Of a stretch of DNA of 64,000 nucleotides, positions 21,873 through 32,640 are shown piece after piece. Every line of letters begins with the position of its first letter. Position 1 is the stretch's first letter. Under the pieces are notes generated by a model. That model saw only the letters and a list, made by a program, of their open reading frames with translations. It did no database searches and had not been told where the DNA came from. The position numbers and the translations under genes were made by a program. This DNA is from Anthonomus grandis grandis (lineage: Eukaryota > Arthropoda > Insecta > Coleoptera > Curculionidae): assembly GCF_022605725.1 (NCBI RefSeq), contig NC_065547.1, positions 16,533,167 through 16,597,166 of the forward strand, given 5' to 3'.

Positions 21873-22090
21873 TTTTTTAGGATTGAAAGATATATGTGAT
21901 TGTGACAACCAGTCAACTGATGACTTAAACCATGTTTTCTTTGAGTATAAACATAATTTTGACGCAGTGATGTTTCTGCATAATGTTAATTCTGCTAATT
22001 CTTCCTAAGTGTCATACTTCAGTGTTAGATAGTTTTAGTCACTTGGTGATCTCTTTTATTGTTTATTGATTTTATTGTTTACTTCCTATC
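21873..22090 (+). pseudogene. Non-LTR ORF2 C-terminal zinc tail relic
   Basis: It reads DICDCDNQSTDDLNHVFFEY, closely resembling the CDCG...DHLNHIFFECP tail at 15140-15200. It is followed by decayed sequence and a stop, and is a short 3' piece of the same kind of retroelement. Confidence 0.55.
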
Positions 22091-22377
22091 CGAGCCCCTC
22101 TGTTTTGTCTTTAAAAAAAAGTCCTGCATTGGCTCAACGACGAGAAGCTTTTGACCCTGTGTAAGATACCTCGTATTCATCATTCTTCTGCAATGTTTCT
22201 CTTTTATACTATTTTTTGGAAGTTAGATAGGGCACAGAATACATTGTCATACTCCTCAATAGTATAATTGGTTAAGTCCTATAATAGCAACCAAATATGA
22301 ATGTGTTCCTATATTGGAACAAGTGGGTAAAATCTCTTAACCACAGATAATATACAGTGCATCCGTAAAGTGGCTGA

Positions 22378-23748
22378 AAAATTGCTGGGCTCACATCACA
22401 AATATATAAAAATCTTGATAAAAGCAGCCCGACATTGTGTATCTTTGTTGATCTGGCCAAGGCGTTCGATACAGTTTCGCACTGCTTGCTCTTAGAAAAA
22501 ATCAAAAGATATGGCCTTAGAGGAAAAATATTTGATATCATAAAGAGCTACTTATGTGATAAGAATACAATATACAAAAATCGGTGGAGTAATGAGTGAG
22601 GCTGGGTCGATAACCTGTGGCGTTCCTCAGGGGACTGTTTTGGGACCACTACTGTTTGTTTTGTATATAAATGGCTTACTTAAACTGAACATTAATGGTA
22701 AAACTATATCATTTGCTGATGATACTGCTATATTGTTTTGGGAGAAACATGGGAGGAATTAAAAATTCAAGCAGAAAGGAATTTTTCGCTAGTTAAAAAA
22801 TGGTTTGATTTTAACTTATTAACTGTAAATCTTGAAAAAACCAAATGCATATTATTCTCTCCCAATGATAAAACAATAAACTGTCAAGGCATAATAGTGG
22901 ATAATCAAGCAATACCTGCGACAAAGACTATAAAATATTTGGGAATTATTATAGATAACAACCTCCGATGGGACCATCACATCAAATATGTTGTTCAAAA
23001 GATTAGATGTGTCATGCCAAAATTAAACTATTTGAAAGACTTCCTGTCAACGAATCAATTAAAAACTCTATATTTTTCATTAGTGCAGTCACATTTGATC
23101 TATGGAATTATTGGTTGGTGAGGAGTGCTAAACTCACATGTTACAGGTTTAGAAATAACTCAAAAATGGGCACTTAAAATTGTATTTAACAAAAGTAGGT
23201 TTTTTCCATCGGATACATTATATGGCATAAGTGGTGTCATGGATATTAGACAGCTTTTCTGTTATAGAATGCTTTTAAGATCGTTTAAGAAACCTCAAGA
23301 AAGTTTAGTTTCCAACGAAACAAACTATAATTTAAGGTCTTCAAATAAAGTTATTATTCCAAAATGCAAAAAAATGTGCGGACAGAGAAGCTGGCTATAC
23401 CTAACTCCAAGACTATATAATAAAATCCCTGATGATATTAAATGTTGTGAAAATTTTATTAGTTTTAAAAGAAAAGTGTCAGACTGGTTACTGAGGGTAC
23501 TATCGCGAGAGGATTTAAACAGTTTTGTGAACCAAAAAGAAAACAAATATTAAATTATATACCCAAAGACTTATATTGAAGTGAAAAAGTGTAAGAAAGT
23601 GTCACACAAAAAGCAAAATGATTTTTGCTTTTTCGACAATACTTATGAACGTTTATTACGGTAAATTTATGGTAAAATATGTACTAATATCGAGATTAAT
23701 ATTGAATTAAAATTGTATTTTACATTTGTTTAATAAACGTCCTATATA
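22378..23748 (+). mobile_element. 5'-truncated non-LTR retrotransposon
   Basis: It starts inside the reverse transcriptase and runs to a 3' UTR ending next to the TA target of MLE-4. The tail has no obvious poly-A, and 5' truncation is typical of non-LTR insertion. The family is probably CR1/Jockey-like. Confidence 0.65.
22410..23553 (+). pseudogene. Reverse transcriptase 3' half (non-LTR)
   Basis: It reads DIVYLC then FVDLAKAFDTVSHCLLLEKI (RT motif with the F-VD-L-AFD block), a frame change, SITCGVPQGTVLGPLLFVLY (GVPQG), FADDTAILFWEKHG (catalytic F-ADD), another frame change, VNLEKTKCILFSPNDKT, IKYLGIIIDNNLRWDHHIKY and a thumb/tail region to YNLRSSNKVIIPKCKKMCGQ, with one stop at 23120. It lacks the endonuclease and the RT fingers. 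Confidence 0.75.
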
Positions 23749-23750
23749 TA

Positions 23751-24275
23751 CAGGGTGTTTCAGAGTTGTGGTGCCAAAACCTTAGGGGAGATTCCGCTTA
23801 GCAAAATAAGAAAAAAAGTTTATATGAACATGGGTCCGGAAATGTTTCGTTTCCGAGATACAGGGTGTCAACTTTTTTCCAAAAATTAAGTTTTTTATTA
23901 ATAACTTAGAAATGCGTTAGTCGATTTCATTGAATTTTTTACAGTTTATTTAAACTATTATCAGACATCTACTGAAGCAATTAAATTCGATCCGAAATTT
24001 CCAGGGGCGTACCAATAGAGCAAGTATTTTGTCTTTTTGTAGAAAAAAATATCACCCTGCAACTTTTTTGCGGTCTTTATTTACTTATTTTAAAAAACCC
24101 ACTAAAATACAACTTTTTGGTCTCTTGACTTTTTTTAGTGTCTCGCTTCGTTTTTGAGAAAAAATTACAATACGGCACCACGGCACGTCTCTGAACTCCA
24201 TAAGGAAAAATAAAAATGCTTAGGAATTATCCAAAAATGTATCGCAATGTGTTTGAAAACTAAAAAAAAACATTA
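23751..24275. repeat. Left TIR of MLE-4 (about 525 bp)
   Basis: Mirrored by 25655-26178. It includes TTCGTTTCCGAGATACAGGG and GTATCGCAATGTGTTTGAAA near the inner edge. The length is far above the 20-30 bp ends of classical mariner. Confidence 0.82.
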
Positions 24276-24481
24276 CCACGTAGATAACATCGAAATAACA
24301 TCGAAATCGTAAATAATCGTAACTAACATCGAAAATACCGAAATTACATTCCTATCCATTCTAAAGATTATTTTTATATCAAAGTAAGTGTTTTTGTTTA
24401 CAACGCTCTGCATTTGTTAAAGTTTAAATTTAACAGTGTTAGTTCTAAAATACCTATCTTGGTAGTTGGTGGTGAAAAAAA

Positions 24482-25570
24482 ATGGAATACACTTTTGCTG
24501 ACCTAACAGATATGCTTCTTGTGTATGGTGAGGCCCGTTGCAATTCTCGAGAAGCCGAACGAATTTATCGTCGAAAATTTCCCAATAGGCGACATCCCAG
24601 CAGAAAAATATTTCCAAATATCGAAAGGCGAATACGAGAAACTGGTACATTGAGTGTAACACGGCCTGATGTTGCTCCCAGAAGAACTGCCCGAACTGTG
24701 GCTGCCGAGGAGGAAATTTTGGAAAGAGTGGAAAATGCACCATTCGTTAGCACTCGTGAAATAGCTAATGCTATGGGAATTGGACACAGTTCAGTCTGGA
24801 GAATATTGCATGAGCAGCTGCTGCATCCCTACCATTTGCAAAAAGTCCATGCATTGATTCCAGCCGACTATCCACTCCGTGTTTTTTTCTGCCAGTGGTA
24901 TTTTCGTAGCCTTATAAACAATCCACAGTTTAATAGGAACATTTTATTTTCCGATGAAGCGTTGTTTACCAGAAGTGGATATTTTAATAGCCATAATTAT
25001 CATGTTTGGCATGAAGAAAATCCTCATGCAACGCACGTTACAGGCCACCAGCAGCGTTTTCATCTAAATATCTGGGCAGGAATTGTAGCTGATCAATTGA
25101 TTGGCCCATTTGTATTACCACCGCGCTTAAATGGAGATGTTTACTTAGATTTTTTACGCAATACTCTTCCAGGACTCCTAGAAGAAGTTCCATTAAATAG
25201 CAGACAGCAAATGATATTTCAGCATGACGGTGCACCGGCTCATTTTTACCGAGAAGTAAGAAACTATTTGGATGAAGCTTACCCTGGACGATGGATAGGT
25301 AGAGGAGGACCCATTGCATGGCCTCCTCGCTCACCAGATCTTACATCATTAGATTTTTTCCTTTGGGGTTACCTAAAAAACCTTGTTTATGCTACCCCCG
25401 TGGAAACAGTGGAACAATTACAGCAAAGAATTTTCGATTCTTGTCGGACAATTCAGAACACTGCAGGTATTTTCGAACGAGTACGACAAAGTATGGTGAG
25501 ACGGTGCAATGCTTGCATCGAAGCAGGAGGTTGTCAGTTTGAACATTTATTGAAATTTTGTTATCAGTGA
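24482..25570 (+). CDS. Intact mariner-family transposase, DD41D type
   Basis: 362 residues with no stop. Cut-and-paste transposase acting in the nucleus on the element's own TIRs (family knowledge). Residues 1-60 form the first DNA-binding region (MLLVYGEARCNSREAERIYR, RKFPNRRHPSRKIFPNIERR). Residues about 85-125 form the second HTH (VSTREIANAMGIGHSSVWRI, then LHPYHLQK). The catalytic triad is D158 in LFSDEALFTR, D249 in FQHDGAPAHF and D291 in LTSLDFFLWGYLKN, with 41 residues between the last two, the DD41D (rosa/Visitor-type) signature. WPPRSPDL precedes D291. The ATG at 24482 follows AAAA and precedes all conserved sequence. The C-terminal tail reads ACIEAGGCQFEHLLKF. It lies inside a host intron on the strand opposite to the host gene. 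Confidence 0.9.
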   Translation: MEYTFADLTDMLLVYGEARCNSREAERIYRRKFPNRRHPSRKIFPNIERRIRETGTLSVTRPDVAPRRTARTVAAEEEILERVENAPFVSTREIANAMGIGHSSVWRILHEQLLHPYHLQKVHALIPADYPLRVFFCQWYFRSLINNPQFNRNILFSDEALFTRSGYFNSHNYHVWHEENPHATHVTGHQQRFHLNIWAGIVADQLIGPFVLPPRLNGDVYLDFLRNTLPGLLEEVPLNSRQQMIFQHDGAPAHFYREVRNYLDEAYPGRWIGRGGPIAWPPRSPDLTSLDFFLWGYLKNLVYATPVETVEQLQQRIFDSCRTIQNTAGIFERVRQSMVRRCNACIEAGGCQFEHLLKFCYQ

Positions 25571-25654
25571 TTACTTTAACAAAAATGTATTCTCGTACCT
25601 ACTAAGAAAATTGAGAAATAATGTATTATTTTAGAGAAAATTTTATTTGATGTT

Positions 25655-26178
25655 TTTTTTTAGTTTTCAAAAATAAACACACTGCGATACATTTTTGGAT
25701 AATTCCTAAGCATTTTTATTTTTCCTTATGGAGTTCAGAGACGTGCCGTGGTGCCGTATTGTAATTTGTTCTCAAAAACGAAGCGAGACACTAAAAAAAG
25801 TCAAGAGACCAAAAAGTTGTATTTTAGTGGGTTTTTTAAAATAAGTAAATAAAAACCGCAAAAAAGTTGCAGGGTGATATTTTTTTCTACAAAAAGACAA
25901 AATACTTGCTCTATTGGTACGCCCCTGGAAATTTCGGATCGAATTTAATTGCTTCAGTAGATGTCTGATAATGGTTTAAATAAACTGTAAAAAATTCAAT
26001 GAAATCGACTAACGCATTTCTAAGTTATTAATAAAAAACTTAATTTTTGGAAAAAAGTTGACACCCTGTATCTCGGAAACGAAACATTTCCGGACCCATG
26101 TTCATATAAACTTTTTTTCTTATTTTGCTGAGCGGAATCTCCCCTAAGGTTTTGGCACCACAACTCTGAAACACCCTG
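25655..26178. repeat. Right TIR of MLE-4
   Basis: Inverse of 23751-24275, ending CACCCTG before TA at 26179-26180. Confidence 0.82.
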
Positions 26179-26180
26179 TA

Positions 26181-26561
26181 TAATTATATCAAATGTAAAT
26201 AAACAATTGTGTTATTAGATAAGGTCTTAACGATGAAACAGCTTTTTATTCAATCGTATTATTTTGGAAGACGATGGTTTTTGACAACAATTTCTTACTG
26301 GTAAGTCGTGTGGGGTGGGTGGGGGGACAGGGGAATGGTTAATGAAAAACATTTTTTTTTGCAGAAAATAATTGCCCTATTTATATCTTTATAGAAACAT
26401 TTAAAAACATTATGGTATACAGTGGTCAAAAACAATCTTAAACCCACACTCATGCATTAATTATTTAATGACTATTTCAGTTACTCAAATACACCTTTAA
26501 AATACAGAGATGAAAATCATTAATAAAATTTAAGAATTATAATTAAAAATGAAATAGGAAC
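26181..26561. repeat. Direct repeat R2, copy 1, with G-quadruplex motif
   Basis: It matches 27263-27601 across its length (AATTATATCAAATGTAAAT, TTACGAC-type block AACGATGAAACAGCTT, GGGGTGGGTGGGGGG, TGCAGAAAATAATTG, TATACAGTGGTCAAAAA). It is non-coding. MLE-4 inserted at its left edge. Confidence 0.7.
26312..26333 (+). other. G-quadruplex-type motif
   Basis: Four G-runs (4, 3, 6, 4) separated by T, T and ACA. This meets the usual G3+ short-loop pattern and is very unusual in such AT-rich DNA. Confidence 0.6.
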
Positions 26562-27262
26562 ATTTAAATGTGCTTACAACAGTTTTCAGTATTTGTTGTT
26601 CTTTTGTAAACAGATTGTCCTCAAAATTTAGCCCCGTAGTCTGCAAAGGTGATTTATTATTAATTATTAAAGGTTCTATGGTTTATTTATCGAGATTATC
26701 AAGGTTTCACAACTTTTGCTCTTCTGTATTAAGATGGTTTACATCATGGCTCTATTTTTTTTGGTAGCGTTGTGCACTGTCGTTTTCAAGGGTTTTCTCC
26801 TGATCGAAATGGATAAGGCAATCAACCGTATAAGGTATTAAACTGTAGAATACTCGTATATCATATACTATTCTGTTTAGGAAAATTTCGACCTTAGAAA
26901 ATTGACGTCGGATTTTCATATCTAGTTTTTAAACTCGATTACTACAACTCAAATATTTGATAAAATTCTTCTGAAAATTAATTTTTTGTCTATATTATCC
27001 AATCTTATAACGCTGTCTTTATACTAAATATTTTTATATCTATAAAATTATATCAAATTTAAATAAACAGTGTTATTAAATTAAATATTGAATATATATT
27101 TTCTGCGAGGGCAGTGTTTTTTATTGACACGACCCTTGGCCCCCCACCCACCCCAAACATTTGCCGAGTGATGGGTTCTTTTGAAAAATCACCGTTTTTC
27201 GTATATAACATCCAATCTATTAGCACTCTTTTTTGTATTATATATATAAATATACATTTATA
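26562..27262. other. Spacer between R2 copies with a C-rich partner
   Basis: No gene is seen. At 27133-27154 four C-runs (3, 6, 3, 4) form a minus-strand G-quadruplex motif resembling the G-tract of R2 in opposite orientation, next to a partial match to the R2 start (TTATATCAAATTTAAATAAA near 27050). Confidence 0.5.
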
Positions 27263-27601
27263 TAATTATATCAAATGTAAATAAACAATTGTGTTATTAG
27301 ATAAGGTCGTAACGATGAAACAGCTTCTTATTCAATCGTATTATTTTGGAAAACAATAATTTTTGACAACAATTTCTTACTGGTAAATTGTGCGGGGTGG
27401 GTGGGGGGTGCAAGGGAATGGTTAATGAAAAACATTTTTTTTTGCAGAAAATAATTGTCCTATTTATATCTTTATAGAAAAATTTGAAAACATTATGATA
27501 TACAGTGGTCAAAAATATATTTAAAAAAACCTTTAAAACAGAAAGATGAAAATCAACCATAAAATCTAAGTATAATTTAAATTAAAAATTAAATAGGAAC
27601 G
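27263..27601. repeat. Direct repeat R2, copy 2
   Basis: Direct copy of 26181-26561. The G-tract at 27394-27416 is slightly altered (the last run is three Gs after TGCAA). Confidence 0.7.
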
Positions 27602-27949
27602 TACATGATGTACACTTGTGTATCAAGCTCTTTTAAGTACTGTTAAAATTATAGTTTCTATGTGTGGCAATATGACAGGAATCAGCGAATTAATAATGTA
27701 TAGACTTCTTAGTGAAAAAAAGAGATGGAAACAGTCTAAAGTTGCCTGAGAGACCGTGGTAGAAAACTGTTAAGATTTAACGAAACAGGAAAAAAATCAG
27801 AATAGATAAAGAATTAAGTTAATTAGATTTTAATAGATAAAGAATAAATAATATGTTAAAGAAGAAAAAATGTAAGGCAAATTAAAGAGTATCGAAAGGA
27901 AGGGACAAACATTTTTTATTTAGATTTAGTGAGAACACACCGTGATGAT
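27602..27949. other. Intron spacer
   Basis: AT-rich sequence without a supported feature; it may belong to the 5' part of the transposase relic that follows. Confidence 0.3.
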
Positions 27950-28420
27950 ATAGTATGCCATAAAAGCAGAGCTTCTAACAATAATGAGAGTTACTAAGGC
28001 AAAATTTAAATGCCATGTTATTTATGGTGATAAAATAACCAAAGAACATAATTTAATTGTTCTTCTTTCACCACGTCATCATTGCGAGTTAAATCTCATA
28101 TAATTAATTTGGGCTTAAGTAAAAGAATTTGTTGCTAGGCAGAACCTGTAAAAATATTAGAGGAGAAAAAATCTTTCAAAAGATCTTGGCGAATTTTTGA
28201 GGGTGACGGAGGGCAGCGTTATCAGGGAAAACCGAAGCAATACCTTTAACCACGTTATTAAATACGATTCAAGAGATGTGAGACCTTGATGGATAGATAA
28301 TTTTCTTGAAGAACCGACGATGTCTGATTCGAATGAAAGTCATACTATTGACGTACTATAGTATTGTGTTTAAATGTGATAAAATAATTAAAAAGTCAGT
28401 AGTGGATAAATTCAATAAAA
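27950..28420 (+). pseudogene. Tc1/mariner-superfamily transposase 3' relic
   Basis: It reads YGDKITKEHNLIVLL then SPRHHCELNLI with a stop, LIWA with a stop, VKEFVARQN, and later a frame giving KYDSRDVRP and FLEEPTMSDSNESHTID. The PYHC-ELNPIE-like block corresponds to the region around the catalytic Glu in IS630/Tc1-type transposases. It is heavily decayed, and the family cannot be fixed from this piece. Confidence 0.5.
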
Positions 28421-28507
28421 ATGAAATGGACCGCTTCTAAAAGAAATGCATGAACCCGTCAATTTTAATACTGGGCTTAGGGTTTTTCTACGTAGAAATT
28501 AAATATA
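28421..28507 (+). pseudogene. Mariner relic, left piece (interrupted by MLE-5)
   Basis: It ends FLRRN at the TA (28506-28507) and continues after MLE-5 at 33022 as RDFLDQTYNNRWIGR. Together these form the second-aspartate to IGR region of a mariner transposase, split by the later insertion. Confidence 0.5.
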
Positions 28508-28875
28508 CAGGGTGACTAAACAAAGATATGACGTCATCAATCTGTTTTTATAAATGGAAACCACCATTTTTTAATGCAGAATCAGAAATAACGTATTTTT
28601 TTACAAAGGATATTGTACAAATGGATACTGGTTACATAAGCAATTTTGAACGAAAAATGATGATAAAATGTAAAATTAAAGAAATACCTATCTAAATTAA
28701 ATGTTGGTATTTTAGTTGTTGTTGCCAGTGTCAAAAAGTGAATGTATTTTGGTGCAACTATATGAAGTATTTTTACATTTGCAAGTGGTGTTTATTCTTT
28801 TTGAGAGGCGAAAGCAGTGACACCCTGCGTTATATTGATAACTACAATTCATTACCTGCTGTTATTGTATGAAAT

Positions 28876-29433
28876 ATGAGAAAATTAACCGAACGTAAAA
28901 GAATCGAAATTTTGTGCATGATTGGTTTCGGAGATTTGTCGCGTACTCGAAAGGAGGTAGTTCAGTTGTTTATGCAACTCATCCTGATCGGTCGCCTATT
29001 AACCAAAGCATGGTAAGCAGAGTTGAAGCAAAGTTTCGTGAATTCGGGCTTGATTCGGCATTGAATGATGTTCGGGATACTCAAAAAGTTGGAGTTCAAT
29101 AACTGAAGAAGATGAGCTTAACGTTCTGTTAACGGTCCAAGATAATCCCAAAGCCACAATCACAGGCCCGGAACGGCCTCTAATATTAATTTATCGCGAT
29201 CTACTGTGCATAAAGTATTGAAAAAAACAAAGTTCCACCCTTATAAAATATTCTTACTTCCAGAGCTATCGGAAGATGATTTTGGTCGGCAAAATGAATT
29301 TTGTGAGCAAATGCAGCAATTATGTAATGATAACAATAATTTTGCAAAACGGATATTTTCTGACGAAGCAACGCTTACTCTAAACGACCATGTAAACAGA
29401 ATTGTCGATACTGGGCGATTATCAGGAGGTTAG
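28876..29433 (+). pseudogene. MLE-5 transposase, N-terminal part
   Basis: It reads MRKLTERKRIEILCMIGFGD, a frame change, SPINQSMVSRVEAKFREFGL, NLSRSTVHKVLKK-like sequence, TKFHPYKIFLLPELSEDDFG, EFCEQMQQLCNDNN and FAKRIFSDEATLTLNDHVNR, which holds the first catalytic Asp. Several stops occur. It is related to the MLE-7 transposase (KIEILMMIAYGD). Confidence 0.7.
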
Positions 29434-29435
29434 GG

Positions 29436-30193
29436 ATAGATTACAGATTTCACATCAAAGGGGCTAGAGATTTTATGATGAAAGCAAAACGAAACCGTAA
29501 AGCTAGGTATGATATGCACTCTCAAAATCTCAATGTAAACCCGGGAGACTTGGTTATATTAAAAAATTAAAATAGAACCAAACTTGATCCTTGGTTTCAA
29601 GGTCTTTTCGAGGTAATTAAAGGGGAAGACGTAAACTGTGTCCTTAAAAATAATAAAGGAAAAGAATTCACTGTACATAAAAATCGGATTGAAAAATTTA
29701 ATATTGCGCAATAAACAAATAAGTAAACCTACATTTTTATGCATACGTATGTACTTCCAAGTTATAAGTTTTAGCATATAGGTTTTAAATTGTATATACA
29801 TTCTATTTTATTATGGGTTATATTTTATTGTGGATTATTTTTAGTTATATTTTCATTAAGGTTATTTATAAATTTATACAGGATTATTAGTTTTTTGGTA
29901 GCTATAGACGCTTTAGTCATATTACATCTCCCTAAAACCTGGCCAGGCCTGTTTCTTTTGAATAGAATTCATCCAGATAAATTCTATTCTTTCGAAAAGG
30001 GGTGCAAAGATGTGGTGCAATATGAAAAATGCTTACCTTTAAATTATTTATATAACTATAAACTTATTTGAACCTATTAGGAACCCCATTATCGTTACCT
30101 ACTTAATTATTTCAAACTTTGCTGTATATGATTTGGTTGATTTGAACGTAATAAAAGTCAGTCATATAGTAACAAGCAATTGAAATACGAGAG
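29436..30193 (+). mobile_element. LTR retrotransposon fragment (integrase C-terminus and 3' end)
   Basis: It reads HSQNLNVNPGDLVILKN, a stop, then KLDPWFQGLFEVIKGEDVNC, VLKNNKGKEFTVHKNRIEKF and a stop at 29713. This is the SH3-like integrase C-terminal domain of Ty3/gypsy-type Pol (GDLV..K and PWF-G-FEV). It is followed by about 480 bp of AT-rich sequence that could include an LTR, though I cannot show the repeat. It sits between two parts of the MLE-5 transposase. Confidence 0.6.
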
Positions 30194-30507
30194 TAATTTT
30201 ACAGTGTGGTGCGGTATAGTGGAAGGAAGAGTTTTAGGACCTTACTTTTTTGATGACACTCTCACTGGTGAGAGGTATTTGGACTTCCTTTAAAATGACC
30301 TTATCCCCGCTCTGATAAGTTTGTATCCGGATTTGGAAGAACCTGACATGCACCAACGTGATCTTTTTTTCAGCAAGATGGAGCTCCGCCACACTATGCT
30401 TTACCCGTTCGCAATTATTTAGATGAAGTTTTTCCAAATCGTTGGATAGGTAGGCGAGAGTTCATTGAATGGCCACCCAGATCGCCAGACTTAACTCCAG
30501 ATGTCAT
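30194..30507 (+). pseudogene. MLE-5 transposase, middle part
   Basis: It reads VWCGIVEGRVLGPYFFDDTL, TGERYLDFL, a stop, and then in another frame the QQDGAPPHYALPVRNYLDEV block (second Asp), FPNRWIGR and WPPRSPDLTP at 30475-30500, where a non-LTR fragment begins. The third Asp is lost at that junction. Confidence 0.7.
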
Positions 30508-30539
30508 TGACAACGTTCAAAAAAAAATATTTATTTAGA

Positions 30540-31310
30540 TTTTATTAATAACTTTTTTGGTAAGGGTCCTAGCAAAGTTTATATTGATTCGTTGGAAACA
30601 GATGATGGGAAAATAACTAACATCGTTGAAGTAGCAAATAAATTGAATGCCCATTTTGCTCATGTCGGTGTGGGTATTGTAAAAGTTGGAATGTAATGAG
30701 TTGGAAAATGTTAGATATTTAGGAAAAAACCTTTTATTTCCTGAGATTGACTCTAATAATACTGCTTTTGTAGAATTAACAACGGAATTCGAAGTAAATG
30801 AAATCATACTAACACAAAAGAAAAATTCTGCAGCGGGACATAATGGCATAGTTGATCTGAAAGAGAGTATTACTGGGGCTCTGGTAAGATTAACAAATAA
30901 TATTTTAACTACTGGAACCTTTTCAGAAGAACTAAAAATAACTAAAATAGAATTTTTCCAATCTTTAAGTCAGGTAAAAGTCTTCAATGAAAATTATTGA
31001 GAAAATAATTTAAAAAAGGATGACGTCCTTTATTAATAAATATTAACCACTTGACGATTATCAATATGGGTTTGTTGAGAACAGTAATACTCTTAGCGCA
31101 ACAGTTGATTTTGTAGATTACATATTGCAAGCATTGGATAAAAAAGAATTAGTTGGGGCCGTATTTGTCGACTTGCAAAAAGCATTTGATATACCGATAT
31201 ACTTTTAAATAAGCTCAAAAAAATGGGATTCAGGGGTGTACTTTAAATTACTTAAAACATATCTCGAAGATAGAAAACAATACGTGAAATTAAATGATAT
31301 ACCTATTCCA
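30540..31310 (+). pseudogene. Reverse transcriptase relic, first part
   Basis: It reads NNFFGKGPSKVYIDSLETDD, ANKLNAHFAHVGVGIV, a frame change, TTEFEVNEIILTQKKNSAAG, ITGALVRLTNNILTTGTFSE, then GFVENSNTLSATVDFVDYIL and VGAVFVDLQKAFD, the F-VDL-KAFD catalytic motif. Stops and indels are frequent. Confidence 0.68.
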
Positions 31311-31311
31311 G

Positions 31312-32272
31312 GGGCCGTATTTTTGAAACCATTCGAATTTGATTCGCATACGAAATTAGAGGATTTCGCACGAAAAATCGATATTCGTATTTTCCACCGC
31401 ACCGTATGCGAACTTTTTCGCATGCGGTGTCTCGAGTGGGTATATACCATTCGAATTTAAAAATTTATGTGCGATTTTCAATTTGATTCTACCACTTGTC
31501 TTGTTTTGATTTTAAACTAGCTTTGTTTTTTTTTAATTTGTGTGAGTTCGTTAAGTAAGTAATTTTCGTAGTGTTTTTTTTGGTTTATTGAAAAAAAAAT
31601 AAGTATAATCAAATAGCAAGATTAATCAATCTTGTGCAAAGAAACGTCGTCGATGCACTGGAAGAGACTCTGGCGGATCGAAAGAATAGGATGTACTCTT
31701 CATTTCTTGACCTAATTAAAATGTATTCAGATGATCAATTTATTAAATTATATAGATTAAGCAAGCCTATTATGATGGAATTGATTTGCTCCGGGGAGAC
31801 TGTGTAATCTGTCCGCTACTTTTGTCCACAAGGCTTGTGCTGTTTAGTTTTAGCTTTCAAATCTTGGGTGAATTTGCCCAACTTTAATTCGGGGTGCTTT
31901 GCCATAAATAAAATTAACTCCTTCTTTTACTCACTCGACACAAAACCGCAATATTTTTTATTTTTTGAATCCAATTAAAAAAAAAAAGTGAATTCGAAAA
32001 ACCCAAGAAACGCCATGAAAAAAACCTCAAAATTCCCTGATGTTTTAAAACTTAAACTTCAGGTTAGGTTAAAAAATCTTTATCGTCTTGATCCCGTTTG
32101 ATATGGCCTTCAATAGCACTCGACTTTGCTACGTTGCCACTACATTTCATGTTCGTATGCGAATGAAATTTCGAATGCTGTTCAAAAATGCACTTCTTAA
32201 TTCGTGTGCCAATTTTGCCGCTCGACTTTGTTCGCATTTGAAGATTCTCGCATGGTTTCAAAAATACGGCCC
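31312..32272 (+). mobile_element. PIF/Harbinger-type element, internally deleted (961 bp)
   Basis: The ends GGGCCGTATTTTTGAAACCA (left) and their complement (right, TGGTTTCAAAAATACGGCCC form) are flanked on both sides by CAG (31309-31311 and 32273-32275), a 3 bp duplication. The subterminal arms hold further inverted TTCGCATACGAA-like motifs and a GC-richer hairpin near 31395-31440. The host RT reading continues across the duplication, which confirms insertion. It holds only the N-terminal part of a transposase. Confidence 0.75.
31610..31806 (+). pseudogene. Harbinger nuclease N-terminal fragment
   Basis: It reads RLINLVQRNVVDALEETLAD, RKNRMYSSFLDLIKMYSDDQ and FIKLYRLSKPIMMELICSGE before a stop. 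The F-K-YRLSK...ELI pattern is the helical region ahead of the DDE nuclease in PIF/Harbinger (HARBI1-like) transposases. The catalytic domain is absent. Confidence 0.6.
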
Positions 32273-32275
32273 CAG

Positions 32276-32640
32276 TGTTAGTAAATTCTTGCGTCCCACA
32301 AGGTTCATAGTTATTAGTTATCTAATCAAGGATTATAGTTACCTACAGATGTCGTGATTATTTAACTGCAATACCTAAAAATAATATCTATAATGCATTC
32401 TTGAAGTTCTTTTTAATTACGATAGGCTTACTCATACAGATCCACTTTATTAAGAATTACATCTTAATAAGATAAATAAACTACTGAAAATAGAACAATT
32501 TAACAGAACTATACAAGAACTAACATAGGCTTAGGGAATCCTATTGCAAAAGCTTTTAAGGTATTTAATGAATTGCCAGAAAATATAGTATGTGTTCAAC
32601 CATTTAGTAGTTATTACAAAAAAATTAAAATCTTTTTTGA
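32276..32640 (+). pseudogene. Reverse transcriptase relic, second part
   Basis: Directly after the CAG duplication the frame reads CVPQGS then a stop (the GVPQGS motif). Near 32490-32640 the C-terminal piece reads NIGLGNPIAKAFKVFNELPE and SSYYKKIKIFFDT. The F-ADD region is lost. Confidence 0.6.

Larger units (their letters stand above)
23751..26178 (+). mobile_element. Mariner-like element MLE-4, structurally complete (DD41D)
   Basis: 2428 bp bounded by TA: the left end is CAGGGTGTTTCAGAGTTG and the right end is its mirror ending CACCCTG. The inverted repeats extend from 23751 to about 24275 and from about 25655 to 26178, about 525 bp each and nearly identical by eye, including an internal second CAGGGTGTCAAC block. 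Between them is one uninterrupted transposase ORF. Intact coding sequence and well-matched arms indicate the youngest DNA transposon in the window, possibly still autonomous. Confidence 0.88.

Noticed and set aside
24417..25334. Minus-strand open frames opposite the MLE-4 transposase
   Set aside because: They are shadows of the intact plus-strand gene, with no domain of their own.
29790..30071. Hydrophobic 93-codon frame after the gypsy integrase tail, possibly an envelope or membrane protein
   Set aside because: No signal peptide cleavage context, no envelope-like motif; position fits the 3' region or LTR of the retroelement fragment.
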